Below, piece by piece: positions 1 through 10,778 of a stretch of 64,000 bases of DNA. Source of the DNA: Lysinibacillus pakistanensis (lineage in GTDB: Bacteria > Bacillota > Bacilli > Bacillales_A > Planococcaceae); NCBI GenBank assembly GCA_001312325.1, contig BBDJ01000021.1:1-64000 (forward strand), in the 5' to 3' direction. The notes below the pieces were generated by a model. That model saw only the letters and a program-made list of their open reading frames with translations. It did no database searches and was not told the origin of the DNA. Position numbers and translations under genes: made by a program. Positions within the stretch are counted from its first letter, which is position 1. Each line of letters opens with the position of its first letter.

Positions 1-50
1 TTAAATATTAATTTACATTTTTAAAAAAAATTATGATAAGATTGTAATAA

Positions 51-69
51 ATTACTGTTATACAGTAAT
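51..69. promoter_or_regulatory. Operator-like inverted repeat upstream of the XRE-cupin gene
   Basis: Two perfect 8-base arms, ATTACTGT and ACAGTAAT, are separated by three bases and end about 30 bases before the start of the helix-turn-helix regulator at 101. Position and symmetry fit a binding site for that regulator (autoregulation). No binding data; inference from sequence only. Confidence 0.45.
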
Positions 70-100
70 TATTCTTCTTTTAAGAGAAAGGAGTTAAGTT

Positions 101-647
101 ATGGAAGAAATTTTTCAAAAAAATAAAGCAATTAAGATTTGAACAAGGTATGACTTTAAAGGAATTGAGTGAAAAGACGGAATTATCAGTTAGTTTCTTA
201 TCCCAGATTGAGAGAGGAACATCATCATTAGCTATCACCTCTTTAAAAAAAATTGCTGACGCATTTGGCGTGAAGATGATTCATTTCTTCGAGGAGACGG
301 AAGATCTAAATTACGCAGTGAAAAAGCAAAATCAAAAACCTTTTAAAATAGAAAGCTCTGATTCTACTTATGTTAGATTAAGTAATAACTTTCCAGATAG
401 AAAAATAGAGCCATTTCTCGTCACAATAAAGCCTTTCCAAAAAGAAAATGAACCATTTAAGCATCCAGGTGAAGAGTTTTATTACGTTCTAAAGGGGGCT
501 GTATTATTCACGGTTGATCAGACGGAATATTATTTGCGTGAAGGAGAAGCCATCCATTTTCCTTCAAATCTAACTCATATATGGGAAAATCCTTTAAACC
601 AAGAAACTGTATTACTTTCCGTAATCACGCCAGTAATTTTTAATTAA
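101..647 (+). CDS. XRE-family regulator with C-terminal cupin domain (frame-broken)
   Basis: About 181 residues. The N-terminal 60 residues form a Cro/C1-type helix-turn-helix (LSVSFLSQIERGTSSLAITS), and the last 80 a cupin barrel (HPGEEFYYVLKGAVLFTVD). Such proteins sense small molecules with the cupin and control nearby uptake or catabolic operons; the peptide ABC operon starting at 805 is the likely target. ATG 101 follows AAAGGAG at 87-93. The frame is broken in a run of seven A at 117-123; six A joins ATG 101 to the rest. An intact reading exists only from the internal ATG at 150, which would remove part of the helix-turn-helix. Confidence 0.85.
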
Positions 648-804
648 ACGAGTAAGATTTCCTTGAACAAAAAGGGAATTTTAGAATGGATTTATATAGT
701 TAATGGAATGTTCCTCAAGCAAACTTCTGTTTAATTTTCTGAATTATCAGTCTAATAATTCGTAGTCATTTTAAAACAATATATTTTTGAAAGAGGTGAA
801 ATTG

Positions 805-1805
805 ATGACATTACTAAAAGTGGAGGATTTGACGATTAAATTTAAGTCACGCCAAGGTGTTGTCAAAGCAGTAGATAATTTAAACTTTGAATTAGCCCAA
901 GGGAGTTCATTAGGAATCGTTGGTGAAAGTGGTAGTGGCAAAAGTGTTACATCCCTTACGATAATGGGACTTTTACAAAATGCTAATACTGAAATCACAG
1001 GAAGTATTGATTTTGATGGTTTAGATTTGTTAAAACTCTCACCTCGTGAAATGAGGAAGATTAGAGGAAATTCTATATCAATGATATTTCAAGAGCCGAT
1101 GACCTCACTTAATCCTTTACATACTTGTGGTAAGCAAATTATGGAGCCAATCTTGATTCACCAAAAAGATGTAAGTAAACAAGAGGCAAAAAAACAAGCA
1201 ATTGAATTACTAAGAATGGTAGGAATCCCTTCTCCTGAGCAGCGATTTCATGAATATCCACATCAAATGTCTGGTGGTATGCGACAAAGAATTATGATAG
1301 CTATCGCTTTAGCCTGTAATACCAAACTATTAATTGCTGATGAGCCTACTACTGCATTAGATGTTACTATACAAGCGCAAATTCTAGATTTAATGAGTAG
1401 TCTGAAGAAAAAGAGGAATATGAGTATTATTATGATCACTCATGATTTGGGTGTTGTGAAAGAAATGTGTGAGAAAGTAGTTGTTATGTACACTGGACAA
1501 ATTGTTGAAAAAAAAGTCCAACTGAGTTAGTATTTGCTGATCCTCTTCATCCGTATACAAAAGGATTGCTTAATGCCATACCTAAAATTTCCAGTAAAGT
1601 GGAAAGACTTGAGGCGATTGAAGGTAGTGTCCCTGATGCACTGAATATGCCAAGAGGTTGCAGTTTTCATCCCCGCTGTAAGTTTGCAACAGAGAAATGC
1701 AAATTGGAATCCCCACCATTATTTCAACTAGAGGATGGTCGTGAAGTAAAATGCTTCATTTATGACGGATCTGAAAGGGGCGGTGATGTGAATGGTACAA
1801 AATAA
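805..1805 (+). CDS. dppD: Peptide/nickel ABC transporter ATPase, DppD/OppD type (frame-broken)
   Basis: About 333 residues. Walker A GESGSGKS near residue 40, signature MSGGMRQR, Walker [13 protein letters not shown], and the C-terminal oligopeptide-transporter extension (HPYTKGLL and a Cys-containing [10 protein letters not shown] segment) typical of DppD/OppD. It supplies ATP hydrolysis for the importer encoded by the following genes. ATG 805 follows AAGAGGTGA. The frame breaks in a run of eight A near 1508-1515; six or nine A restores continuity. The end overlaps the next ATPase by 14 bases, so translation is probably coupled. Substrate cannot be told from sequence. Confidence 0.88.
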
Positions 1806-2796
1806 TTCCAATAATATAGCAGCGGTATCGAACAGCAATGGGACAGAAAACATTTTAGAGGTTTCACACTTGAAAAAGACCTTTCATATCAAAAGCCCAG
1901 ATGGAAAAAAAAGGCCTACTTAGAGCAGTAGACGATGTTTCTTTTACGATAAAAAAGGGTGAAACTTTTAGTCTTGTCGGTGAAAGTGGATGCGGTAAAA
2001 GTACACTGCAGAACATTGCTAGGTCTATATACACCTGACCTGGGATCTGAAATTTTATTTAATGGCGAAGATATTACAAAGTTTTCAAAATCAAAACGGA
2101 AAAATTTTGCTAAAAAGGCACAGCTGATTTTTCAAGATCCATCTGCTTGCTTAAATCCACGTAGAACCATTAAGCAAATTTTATTAGAACCATTCAAAAT
2201 TCATAAAATACCAAATGGTGAAGCAAAAATTAAAGAGCTAATGGATATGGTTGGTCTAGCAAATCGTTTCTTTGATAGATTTCCTCATGAAATGTCTGGA
2301 GGGCAGAAACAAAGGGTGGGAATTGCTCGAGCATTGGCACTAGATCCAGAACTTATAGTGTGTGACGAGCCTGTCTCAGCTTTAGATGTGTCGATTCAAG
2401 CGCAGGTCATTAACTTGCTAGAGGATTTACAGAAACAATTGAACCTGACTTATCTATTTATCTCGCATGATCTAAGTGTTGTTCACCATATTAGTGACCG
2501 AGTCGCTGTCATGTATTTAGGTAAAATAGTTGAATTGTCTACTCGTGATCAACTATATGAAAAAAACGCAACATCCTTACACAAAATCGCTCCTGTCCTC
2601 AGTTCCAGATATCACGGATGAACATCGAGAAAAGATTATTCTTACAGGGGATGTTCCAAGTCCATCTAATCCGCCTGCTGGATGTCGGTTTCATACAAGA
2701 TGTCCTGTAGCAATGGATATTTGCAAAACACAGGAGCCTAACTTTATCCAAACAGATAGTAAGCACTTTGCAGCATGTCATTTGCAAACAAAGTAA
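1792..2796 (+). CDS. dppF: Peptide/nickel ABC transporter ATPase, DppF/OppF type (three frame breaks)
   Basis: About 334 residues, the second ATPase of the transporter. Walker [10 protein letters not shown], signature MSGGQKQR, Walker [13 protein letters not shown], then the [15 protein letters not shown] tail shared by DppF proteins. Three breaks: eight A at 1904-1911 (seven expected), a non-homopolymer break just after Walker A near 2010 where STL should run into RTLLGLYTP, and seven A near 2560 (six expected). The second is unusual because no long run is present, so a real 1-2 base indel is possible. Start ATG 1792 overlaps dppD. Confidence 0.85.
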
Positions 2797-2832
2797 AACT
2801 ATAAATTTTTTTATAAAAGGGGAGCTTAGATG

Positions 2833-4431
2833 ATGAAAAAAAATTTCTTTACTTTCAATCCTATTAGTAGTAGTTCTATCACTTTTCGCCTGTAGTAAAG
2901 ATGAAGAAAAAAAACAAATGAATCTGGAGGCACATCTAACACGGATACAATTGTTATTGGGGTTGCTTCCGACTGGAAAACATTAGATCCAGCTCGTGCT
3001 TATGAAGTGTTTGGGAATTTCTATTTCTATGCAACATATGAGAATTTATACACGTTGGAAGGATCAGATCTTACACCAAAACCAGCACTTGCAAAAGAAT
3101 ATACAGTAGATGAATCTGGACTTGTGTATACATTTAAGCTAGATGAGGGTCGTAAATTTTCCAGCGGGAATGTTGTAACTTCAGAGGATGTTGTATTTAG
3201 TTTTAATCGTACAATAAATTTAAAAGACAATGCTTCTGCTCTTGCAGAGGGAGTTGCCAGCGTGGAAGCGCCAGATGACAAGACTGTAGTTGTTAATCTT
3301 AAGGAAAAGGATGCATCCTTCCTTTCAAAACTTACAAGTAATGCCTTTGCAGTTGTAGATAGCAAAGTTGTAAAGGAACAAGGTGGTTCAGATACTGCAG
3401 ATGCAAGTACAACGGATGCAGCAACTGCTTACCTTGATGGGGCATCAGCAGGCAGTGGTCCTTATGTATTGAAGAAGTGGACTCCGAATACAGAGATGGT
3501 TCTTGAAAAGAATCCGAATTATACGGGTACTGTGAATGCGAGTAAGGTTATCATCAAAGAAATTCCAGATCCAAATACACAAATTAAAGCACTTGAAAAA
3601 GGTGAAATTGACGTAGCATTAAGCGTTGGACCTGACCAAGTGAAAAACATTAAAGAGGGTGGAAATGCGAAGGTTGTATCTTCACCAACTTCAACAATTT
3701 CATTCTTATTAATGAATAATAGTACTGAAATAGGAAAAGAAATGGCGGATCCACTTGTTCAGCAAGCAGTTCGTTACGCACTTGACTATAAAGGCTTCCA
3801 GCTATTAGCGGGTGACGGCGCACTATTACCAATGTCATTTGTGCAAGATGGTTTTATTGGTGCAAAATCTAGACCAGATAATTATCAAGACCTAGAGAAA
3901 GCAAAGGATTTGATGAAGCAGGCTGGGTATGAAAAGGGCTTTACTGTCCCTTTAACAGCTGCTAATTACGATTCAGAAGGACTTTCATGGGTAACGATTG
4001 CTGAAAAAGTAAAAGAAGATCTTGCAAAAATTAATATTAATGTGGAAATTCAAACTGGAGATGTTGGGGTAGTTATTGAAGACTATCGAAATGGAAAAAC
4101 GCCATTCCTAGTAATGCATTGGTCACCTGACTACTATGATTTAAGCAACCAATTAGCATTTATTCCAGGAGATATTGTAGGAAAACGTGCGAACTGGGAA
4201 GCTTCAGCTAATGCTGAATTAGTAAGCTTAGCTGAACAAGCGAAGGTGGAAATTGATGTGACAAAACGTGCAGAAATTTCTGAGAAAATGCAGGAAATAA
4301 TTGCTGAAAATAGTCCATATGCATTCCTAGTACAGCACCCTAAATCATTTGCTGTAGGTGCCAACCTTGAGGGCGTTACTTATAATGACCTTTATAAATT
4401 ACGATTAAATGAATTAAAGCTTTCAAAATAA
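2833..4431 (+). CDS. Family 5 extracellular solute-binding lipoprotein (frame-broken near N-terminus)
   Basis: About 532 residues: a peptide-binding protein (SBP_bac_5, DppA/OppA type) anchored by a lipobox (LSLFAC) after a short hydrophobic signal. The mature part carries the family pattern DWKTLDPARAYE, a LDEGRKFSSGNVVTSEDVVFS block and GSGPYVLKKW. It captures substrate for the permeases at 4825-6673. GGGGAG precedes ATG 2830/2833. Two breaks lie in the leader region, both eight-A runs (2836-2843 and 2897-2904). From about 3007 the frame is intact to the stop. Peptide versus metal chelate cannot be resolved. Confidence 0.88.
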
Positions 4432-4824
4432 TTTTTTTACAATTAAGCAGCTACTCGTAGGTAGGAAACTATATACGGTAGCTACTTACCTGAGATTACC
4501 TTCATTCAGCGAAAGACTCCCACCTCTATAGGTGGTGAGATGAATGTGATTTTGATTACTTTTTCAGAGGGTGTCCAAAAACCTACTGAAATAGCGGAAC
4601 TCAGTCTAAGAACGCCACGTCCTGTGGCAACGACTGAGTGACCAACATCATGTTGGCCCAAAGCCTCTGGCGGATGTCACGGATTTTCAAAGGAATAAAT
4701 TGTGCGGGCACAATTCAAAATCCGTACGCATTGTTTATCTGTAGCGAAAGCAAAGCGGCAGCTACAATTACGCCGAGGCGAAATTGATTAGGAAGTTGTA
4801 TTCTAGTTGGGAGTGTGATCCGAA
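4432..4824. repeat. Structured mosaic repeat block inside the peptide-transporter operon
   Basis: No ORF is supported. The first part (about 4490-4560) has a short perfect hairpin at 4520-4535 (CCACCT and AGGTGG) in a context resembling the right end of an IS200/IS605-type element without a tnpB gene; that likeness is from memory of the family. The second part packs inverted repeats end to end: CTCAGTC/GACTGAG 4600-4638 enclosing GCCAC/GTGGC 4614-4628; CCAACA/TGTTGG 4642-4656; CGGATTTT/AAAATCCG 4680-4724 enclosing AATTGTGC/GCACAATT; TGTAGC/GCTACA 4740-4766; AATTaCGCC/GGCGaAATT 4766-4785. It separates the binding-protein gene from its permease genes. Confidence 0.6.
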
Positions 4825-5840
4825 TTGCTTAGATTTATTGCTAGGCGTCTATTGTTTCTGCTTTTCTTATTATTTGGTGTGGCACTTTTCGTTTTTATTC
4901 TTTCGCATTTGGTGCCAAGTGATCCGGTAGCTGCGAATTTGAGCCAAAGTGCATTGAATAATCCTGAAATTGTTGCTGCTTTTAAAGAGAAGTGGGGACT
5001 AGATCAGTCACTTTTTAGTCAATTACTTCTGTACTTCCAACACTTATTAACTGGTGATTTGGGTACATCAATACGTACAGGTAGACCTGTATTTGAAGAT
5101 TTAATGCAGTTCTTCCCAGCAACATTGGAATTATCGATAGTGGCGATGGTGATTGCCTTAGTATTAGGTATTTTATTTGGCACAATTTCTGCCATTTTCA
5201 GAAATAAGGCTATTGACCATATCATTCGTACTGTTTCTATTAGTGGGGTATCTGTCCCAAGCTTTTGGTTTGCTTTAATTATGCTCAATATTTTTTTTCT
5301 TCCGTTTTAGGCATTACGCCTGGACCTGGTCGAATTGATGCACGGGCAACAACTCCTGAGGGGGGAACAGGATTACTTCTACTAGATTCGATGATGAGTG
5401 GGAATTTTCAATTATTTGGTGATGTGGCTATGCATTTGATTTTGCCAGGGACGGTGTTAGGATTCTTTACTATGGGATTAATTGCTCGTCAAACAAGATC
5501 TAATTTACTTGAAGTGTTGTCAATGGATTACATACGTACAGCTCGTTCTAAGGGTCTGAAGGAATCTGGGATTATCGTTAAACATGCGATTTCCAATGCA
5601 ATGATACCGGTCATTACAGTAGCTGGAATAGGATTTTGTAATTTACTAGGTGGAATGGTTCTTGTTGAGAATATTTTTGCATGGCCAGGAATTGGACAAT
5701 ATGCCTACCTATCAGCCGTTTCACTCGATTTCCCAGCTATATGCGGTGTTTCATTATTAATTGCTTTTATTTATGTTGTTATTAATCTACTAATTGATAT
5801 CCTTTATGGGATTATTGATCCGAGGGTGAGGTATAAATAA
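4825..5840 (+). CDS. dppB: ABC transporter permease, DppB/GsiC type (frame-broken)
   Basis: About 339 residues. The N-terminal membrane segment with RRLLFLLFLLFGVALFVFIL and the motif HLVPSDPV are typical of DppB-family permeases; the later GLKESGIIVKHAISNAMIPV is the EAA loop that docks on the ATPases. TTG 4825 is preceded by GGGAGTGTG. The frame is lost at eight T, 5291-5298 (six or nine expected), and the second part continues to the stop, which overlaps the next start (TAATG). It forms the membrane channel with the product at 5840. Confidence 0.87.
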
Positions 5841-6673
5841 TGAGAAAATTTAGCTCTTTTATCACTCAAAAAGGATTTCTTTTTAAACTGGGATTATTCA
5901 TTTGTGCATTTTGGATAATCGTTGTCATTTGTGCGCCATTAATCGCTACACATAGTACAACTGTACAAGATTTAACCATTCGATACCAGCCACCAAGCTT
6001 TTCACATTTCTTTGGTACTGATGAGCTAGGGCGTGATGTATTCTCACGTGTTATGTACGGTTCTAGAATTTCTTTATCAGCTGGTGTTATTACCGTGATC
6101 ATTGCCTTTTCCTTTGGTATTTTCTATGGGGGAATAGCAGGATATAAAGGCGGGAAAGTGGACGAGGTGATGATGCGTTTCTCAGAGCTAATTATGGCAT
6201 TTCCACCACTAATTTTAGCGATGGTCATTGCAGCAGCACTTGGTCCAAGTATCATAAACTCTGTAATTGCAATGGCTATTATATGGTGGCCAAATTATGC
6301 AAGATTAATGCGTTCAATGGTTATCTCCTTAAAAGAAAGCGAGTATGTTACCGCTTCTCGTGTGATGGGTGCCTCACATGTTCGAGTTCTATTTTTAGAA
6401 ATTTTACCGAATAGCTTTGGTCCATTACTGGTTATGGCAACACTTGATCTAGGGAATGCAATCTTGATGTTTTCAGGATTAAGCTTCCTTGGACTAGGAA
6501 CACAGCCGCCTACACCTGAGTGGGGGTCAATGGTATCAGATGGGGCAAAGGTTATTCAAAATTGGTGGGTATCAACCTTCCCAGGGTTAGCTATATTCTC
6601 AATTTCGATTGGTGCTAACTTCGTAGGGGATGGTCTACGAGACTTCCTAGATCCAAAACTTCAAAAAGAATAG
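5840..6673 (+). CDS. dppC: ABC transporter permease, DppC type
   Basis: 277 residues and intact. An N-terminal membrane segment is followed by the DppC pattern HFFGTDELGRDVFSRVMYGS and an EAA loop (GASHVRVLFLEILPNSFG). It partners the DppB-type permease with which it overlaps by one base. The C-terminal GDGLRDFLDPKL is characteristic of the family. One of the few long genes here without a frame break. Confidence 0.92.
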   Translation: MRKFSSFITQKGFLFKLGLFICAFWIIVVICAPLIATHSTTVQDLTIRYQPPSFSHFFGTDELGRDVFSRVMYGSRISLSAGVITVIIAFSFGIFYGGIAGYKGGKVDEVMMRFSELIMAFPPLILAMVIAAALGPSIINSVIAMAIIWWPNYARLMRSMVISLKESEYVTASRVMGASHVRVLFLEILPNSFGPLLVMATLDLGNAILMFSGLSFLGLGTQPPTPEWGSMVSDGAKVIQNWWVSTFPGLAIFSISIGANFVGDGLRDFLDPKLQKE

Positions 6674-6680
6674 GTGGTAA

Positions 6681-7015
6681 ATGAAATGGAAAAATAATAT
6701 TAATCAAGTTGAGCCCATTGCATGCAATGTAATGAAATGAAAAATTTTTACAAAGCAGGGGAATTTTCAAGAAGTGAGCATGAGTGTTATTTCTCTGCTA
6801 CCAGGCGAACGTGTTCCTACTGTGGGCATGAGCGTCATGATGAAGATGAATATTCTTATATTTTCAGTGGAGAAATAGAAACATACAGTAATGGTGAATA
6901 CAGTGTGGAAAAGGCAGGAGATGCAACACTAATCCCTGCTGGCGAGGAGCATTGGTGCGTTAATAATAGCAATGAACCATGTATGCTTGTGTGCTTTATG
7001 GTGAAAAAAAGCTGA
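6681..7015 (+). CDS. Small cupin-fold protein (reading frame disturbed)
   Basis: About 110 residues, directly after the peptide-transporter genes. The C-terminal half is a clear single-domain cupin: DEYSYIFSGEIETYSNGEY, KAGDATLIPAGEEHW. The most natural start is ATG 6681 after AGGTGG, but that frame stops near 6738. An uninterrupted frame begins only at 6722. Around 6787-6830 another frame reads SLLPGERVPTVG, a better cupin motif than the displayed one, so several short non-homopolymer indels are likely. Possible role: a sensor or isomerase acting with the transporter; not determinable. Confidence 0.55.
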
Positions 7016-7186
7016 ATAATATTGGCACTTACTTATAGTGGTCCAAAAAGATTTGCAGCAAGTTTAATAAAACTAAAGCGCTACTAAAATGGAATGTTTT
7101 ACAATGAAAATGATAACTTTACTTCTTTATTGGAGTAATTTTAAGTTCGAATACTCATGTTTAAAAACTAAAAAAAATATGTGGTT

Positions 7187-7227
7187 AGAACTCATTTTGA
7201 ATAATTTTTTCAAAATGAGTTCTTTTG
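7187..7227. terminator. Intrinsic terminator, probably bidirectional
   Basis: A 15-bp perfect stem (7187-7201 with 7209-7223) with a 7-base loop is followed by TTTT on the + strand. It lies between the + strand cupin gene and the 3' end of topB on the other strand, so it may serve both. Confidence 0.8.
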
Positions 7228-7284
7228 AGATTAATATTAAAAGAAATACAGATAATTGTTTATAAAAAAATTCAAACAATGTAG

Positions 7285-9474
7285 TTACTGAGGAAATTTA
7301 AAATTAATCTTATGCATTTTTATATCCCAAGTTAGGTGAGCATTAAAAGTCTTTTCACCTTTTTTTAAACCCTTTTATTAAGTCCGTTTCACCAGTAGCC
7401 AATAACTTTTTCAAATTGGCCTGTGAAATGGTTTTACTGAGTATTTTTTTTCGAAATCGAGAATTTACAGTTTACAGTTTTATAATTTGAGCAACCGTAA
7501 AAGGTACCATGATCTATTATTGACCCACCACAGAGCATACATTTTCCAACAACTTTTTTTTACTTTTTTTATATTTTTTTTATTATAAGGATTATTTTCA
7601 GTAATTTTATCCACTTCATTTTGATCGAATGCCCATTCCTTTTCACGTTCATTGGCATCTGTAATCAATTTGTATGCTAGCTTTTTTTTACTTGTTCCAT
7701 AAATACTTTAGGGGAAGCATTACCTTCACCTATTTCAGAAAGACGTTGCTCCCATTTGGCTGTCATTAAAGGAGAAGTTAGTATGCTTTCACCTAATGCC
7801 TCTATTAATAACATACCTTTAGTTGTTACAAAGACTTGGTTTTTCTTAATTTCGATATAGTTTCTATCCTTAAGGGTACCAATTATTCCTGCGCGTGTGG
7901 CCTCAGTACCTAAACCTTCAGTTTTAGATAAAATCTTTTCTAATTCGTTATCTTCTAAATGTTTGCCAGCTGTTTTCATCAATGTAATTAAATTACCCTC
8001 TGAATATCTAGTAGGTGGCTGTGTTTCACCTTTTTTTTACTTTAGTTTTAGCAACTATACCAAGTTCATTTTCTGAAAGAAGGGGAAGCAATTCATCTTC
8101 GTCTGTAGATGAGTTGTCTTTAGAATAATAAATGACTTTACGCCAACCTTCTTCAATTTGCACTTTACCTTTAGAAATAAACTCCGCTCGCTTATCTACA
8201 AGTGAATGAATCGTTGTATAAGAGAAAACTGCATTGTTATAATGAGCTGCAATGACTTGTCTAACAACTAAATCATAAATTTTTTTCTTCTTCGGCTTTA
8301 AGTTTAGAAAAATTAGGGTACTGCTCTGTAATAATAATCGCATGGTGATCAGTAACTTTTTTTTCATTCACGTATCTTTTATTATTCATAATTGAATTGG
8401 TTGGGGGTGGAAGAAGGTTTTTATATTTATCAATTTTACTCAAGTTTTCTAATATATTTGGTAGTGTTTTTGCTTCTTCATTCGTCAAATATTGTGAATC
8501 AGATCTTGGGTATGAAACTAAGCCCTTTAAATACAGTTTTTGCAGAATATCAAGTGTGTATTGTGGTGAAAATTTGTAGGCCTTATTTGCTGTTGCTTGT
8601 AATGCAGATAGGTTGAACAATAAAGGTGGAGCATATTCCTTTGTTTCTTTTTTTTATACTTGAAATTTCTACACTTTTATTGATACAGAAATTAGCGATT
8701 GCAATAGCCTGTTTTTCTTCTTGAACTCTTGAAATATTATTTTTATGCCATTTTGCCTTTAAAATTTTGCCTTCAAAATTAAAGTCTGCCTCAACTTCCC
8801 AAAAAGGTTCAGGTTTAAAATTTGCAATTTCATGTTCTCTTTTAGCGATTAGAGCAAGTGTAGGTGTTTGCACTCGACCTATTGAAAAAACATCTTTTAT
8901 ACCATTTTTTTTGAGTAAGACGGTATATAATCTCGATGTATTTATACCAATTAACCAATCGGCACATGAACGGCTTAATGCTTCGAAATAAATATCTCTA
9001 GTTTTCTCTTCAGGTAGTAGGTTTGAAAAGCCTTTTTTTTACAGCATTTTCAGTTAAGGACGATATCCATAAGCGTTTCATCGGCTTTTTTTACACCACA
9101 TACTCTTAAAATTGTCCGAATAATTAATTCACCTTCACGACCCGCATCCCCACCAATAATGATTTCTTGTATATCAGGTCTTTTTACTAGATTTTTTTTA
9201 TTACATTGAATTGCTTATATTTTGATTTTGTAACTTTATATTCGAATCGATCTGGAATAATTGGTAATGTTTCTAATGTCCATTTTTTCCATGTTGAATT
9301 ATATTCTTCAGGGGCTTTCAATTCACATAAATGTCCTATTGCCCAAGTTATTACTGCACCGTTTGGAAAGTAAACGTTTGGCTTAACTTCAAGATAACCT
9401 GTTTTTTTAGTATAAGAAAATGGAGCAGCTAATTTTACTGCTTGGTCAGGTTTTTCTGCAATTACTATCTTCAT
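7285..9474 (-). CDS. topB: DNA topoisomerase III (type IA), many frame breaks
   Basis: About 730 residues, the usual TopB length. Starts MKIVIAEKPDQAVKLAAPF (Toprim domain). The catalytic tyrosine lies in YPRSDSQYL near residue 320, followed by the DHHAIIITEQ segment. The C-terminus reconstructs to a Cys-rich zinc-ribbon-like tail (KCMLCGGSIIDHGTFYGC) ending at a stop at 7285-7287. It relaxes negative supercoils and decatenates DNA by single-strand passage. About ten frame breaks occur, at T runs on the + strand such as 9184-9193, 9034-9043, 8648-8655, 8033-8038, 7681-7688, 7444-7451 and 7361-7367. If these were real the gene would be dead; more likely they are sequence errors. Confidence 0.88.
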
Positions 9475-10058
9475 ATATCATTCTCCTATTACAACTACAT
9501 ATAAAATAATTATAAATTAATATTGAGTATAACTGCTAGAACAATAATTTTATGTCTAGCTTTGGATATATGAATGGAAAATAAAGTAAAGGATATAGCA
9601 ACAGATTAAAAGATAAGCAAGATCACTTTCAACTAACTTAAAATTTTTACAGCATAAAGTTTGAAAGTGACCTTACGTCATTTTATATAATTGGCGTAAG
9701 GAGGTTTATTTGTAAATTTGTTGTTAGTATTTAATCGTTCATGCAGGGTGTTTATCAGGAGAAAGGGAGGTAAGCGTTAATAAAGAGTCAATAAAAGATG
9801 TTGAGAAAATTGTCTAAATTTTGCCGATGTTAATGTTCTGCCAAGCAGGAAAAGTGAATTAGAAACCTATAACAGCTAATGATAACGGACCAGGTTAATA
9901 GTAGATGGGTGTAATGGTCTAGACGCTTATTCAATTTTAGATAACCTTTGAAGAAGAGTAATCCTTTTTTTATAAAATCCAAAAATTAACTATATAGGGA
10001 TGATAAACCTATTGAAAATGAATATTTTATTATTTGAGCTTGAAGGAGAGATACAATT
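9475..10058. other. Gene-free stretch with two inverted repeats
   Basis: I find no supported gene. Two inverted repeats stand out: TCACTTTCAA with TTGAAAGTGA (9634-9670, long loop), and immediately after it CCTTACGTCA with TGGCGTAAGG (9671-9701, one mismatch). The remainder (9740-10000) has stops in all frames and no recognisable remnant. The ABC ATPase ribosome site lies at 10041-10048. Confidence 0.4.
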
Positions 10059-10778
10059 ATGATTTCAATAAATCAATTATTTAAATCTTTTGAACAAGGT
10101 AATTTAAAGATAGAGGTGCTAAAAGGCATTGATCTCACTATAAAGGAAGGTGAGTTTATAGCAATCATGGGACCTAGTGGTTCCGGTAAAAGTACTCTAT
10201 TACAACTATTAGGTGGTTTAGATACACCATCATCTGGACAGGTAAAAATACAAGGAAAAGATTTTTCTGGATTAACTGAAAAGCAAAGAACTATCGTAAG
10301 GAGAAAAAGTATCGGATTCATTTTTCAAAATTATCAATTATTACCTACATTAACTGTAGAAGAAAATATCGGTTTTCCACTTTATGCAGATGGCAGAAAA
10401 GACAAAAACATGAAAGAGAAAATAAGGAACATGATAAAAGAAGTTGGTTTAGAAGGTTTTGAAAAGAAAGCCCCTAATCTTTTAAGCGGAGGACAGCAGC
10501 AAAGGGTATCTATAGCAAGAGCTTTGATCCACGAGCCGAAAATACTATTAGCTGATGAACCAACGGGAAACCTAGATAGGCAACGAGCCAAAGAAATACT
10601 GGATTTATTAGCTAAATTCAACAAACAAAGAAAACAGTCTATTATTATGGTAACTCATGATATCTTCGCAGCTAGTTATGCGGATAAAATTATTTTGTTC
10701 AAAGATGGATTAATTGAAACGGAAGTAACTAGGGAGGATCATGGCTATGCTGAATATTTGGCTAGTTTCTTGGCGTAA
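10059..10778 (+). CDS. ABC transporter ATPase, LolD/MacB type
   Basis: 239 residues, intact. Walker A GPSGSGKST near residue 40, Q-loop FIFQNYQLLPTLTVEENI, signature LSGGQQQRVSIARAL, Walker B ILLADEPTGNLD. This subgroup works with FtsX-like permeases in mechanotransmission or antimicrobial-peptide resistance rather than classical import. Clear AAGGAGAG before ATG 10059. The permease start at 10747 lies inside the last codons, so the two are co-translated. Confidence 0.93.
   Translation: MISINQLFKSFEQGNLKIEVLKGIDLTIKEGEFIAIMGPSGSGKSTLLQLLGGLDTPSSGQVKIQGKDFSGLTEKQRTIVRRKSIGFIFQNYQLLPTLTVEENIGFPLYADGRKDKNMKEKIRNMIKEVGLEGFEKKAPNLLSGGQQQRVSIARALIHEPKILLADEPTGNLDRQRAKEILDLLAKFNKQRKQSIIMVTHDIFAASYADKIILFKDGLIETEVTREDHGYAEYLASFLA

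Noticed and set aside
4432..4824. A transposase gene within the structured block
   Set aside because: No open frame of useful length or transposase motif; only end-like and hairpin sequences remain.
7480..9474. Six separate small - strand genes between 7480 and 9474
   Set aside because: All are successive pieces of one topoisomerase III split at T runs.
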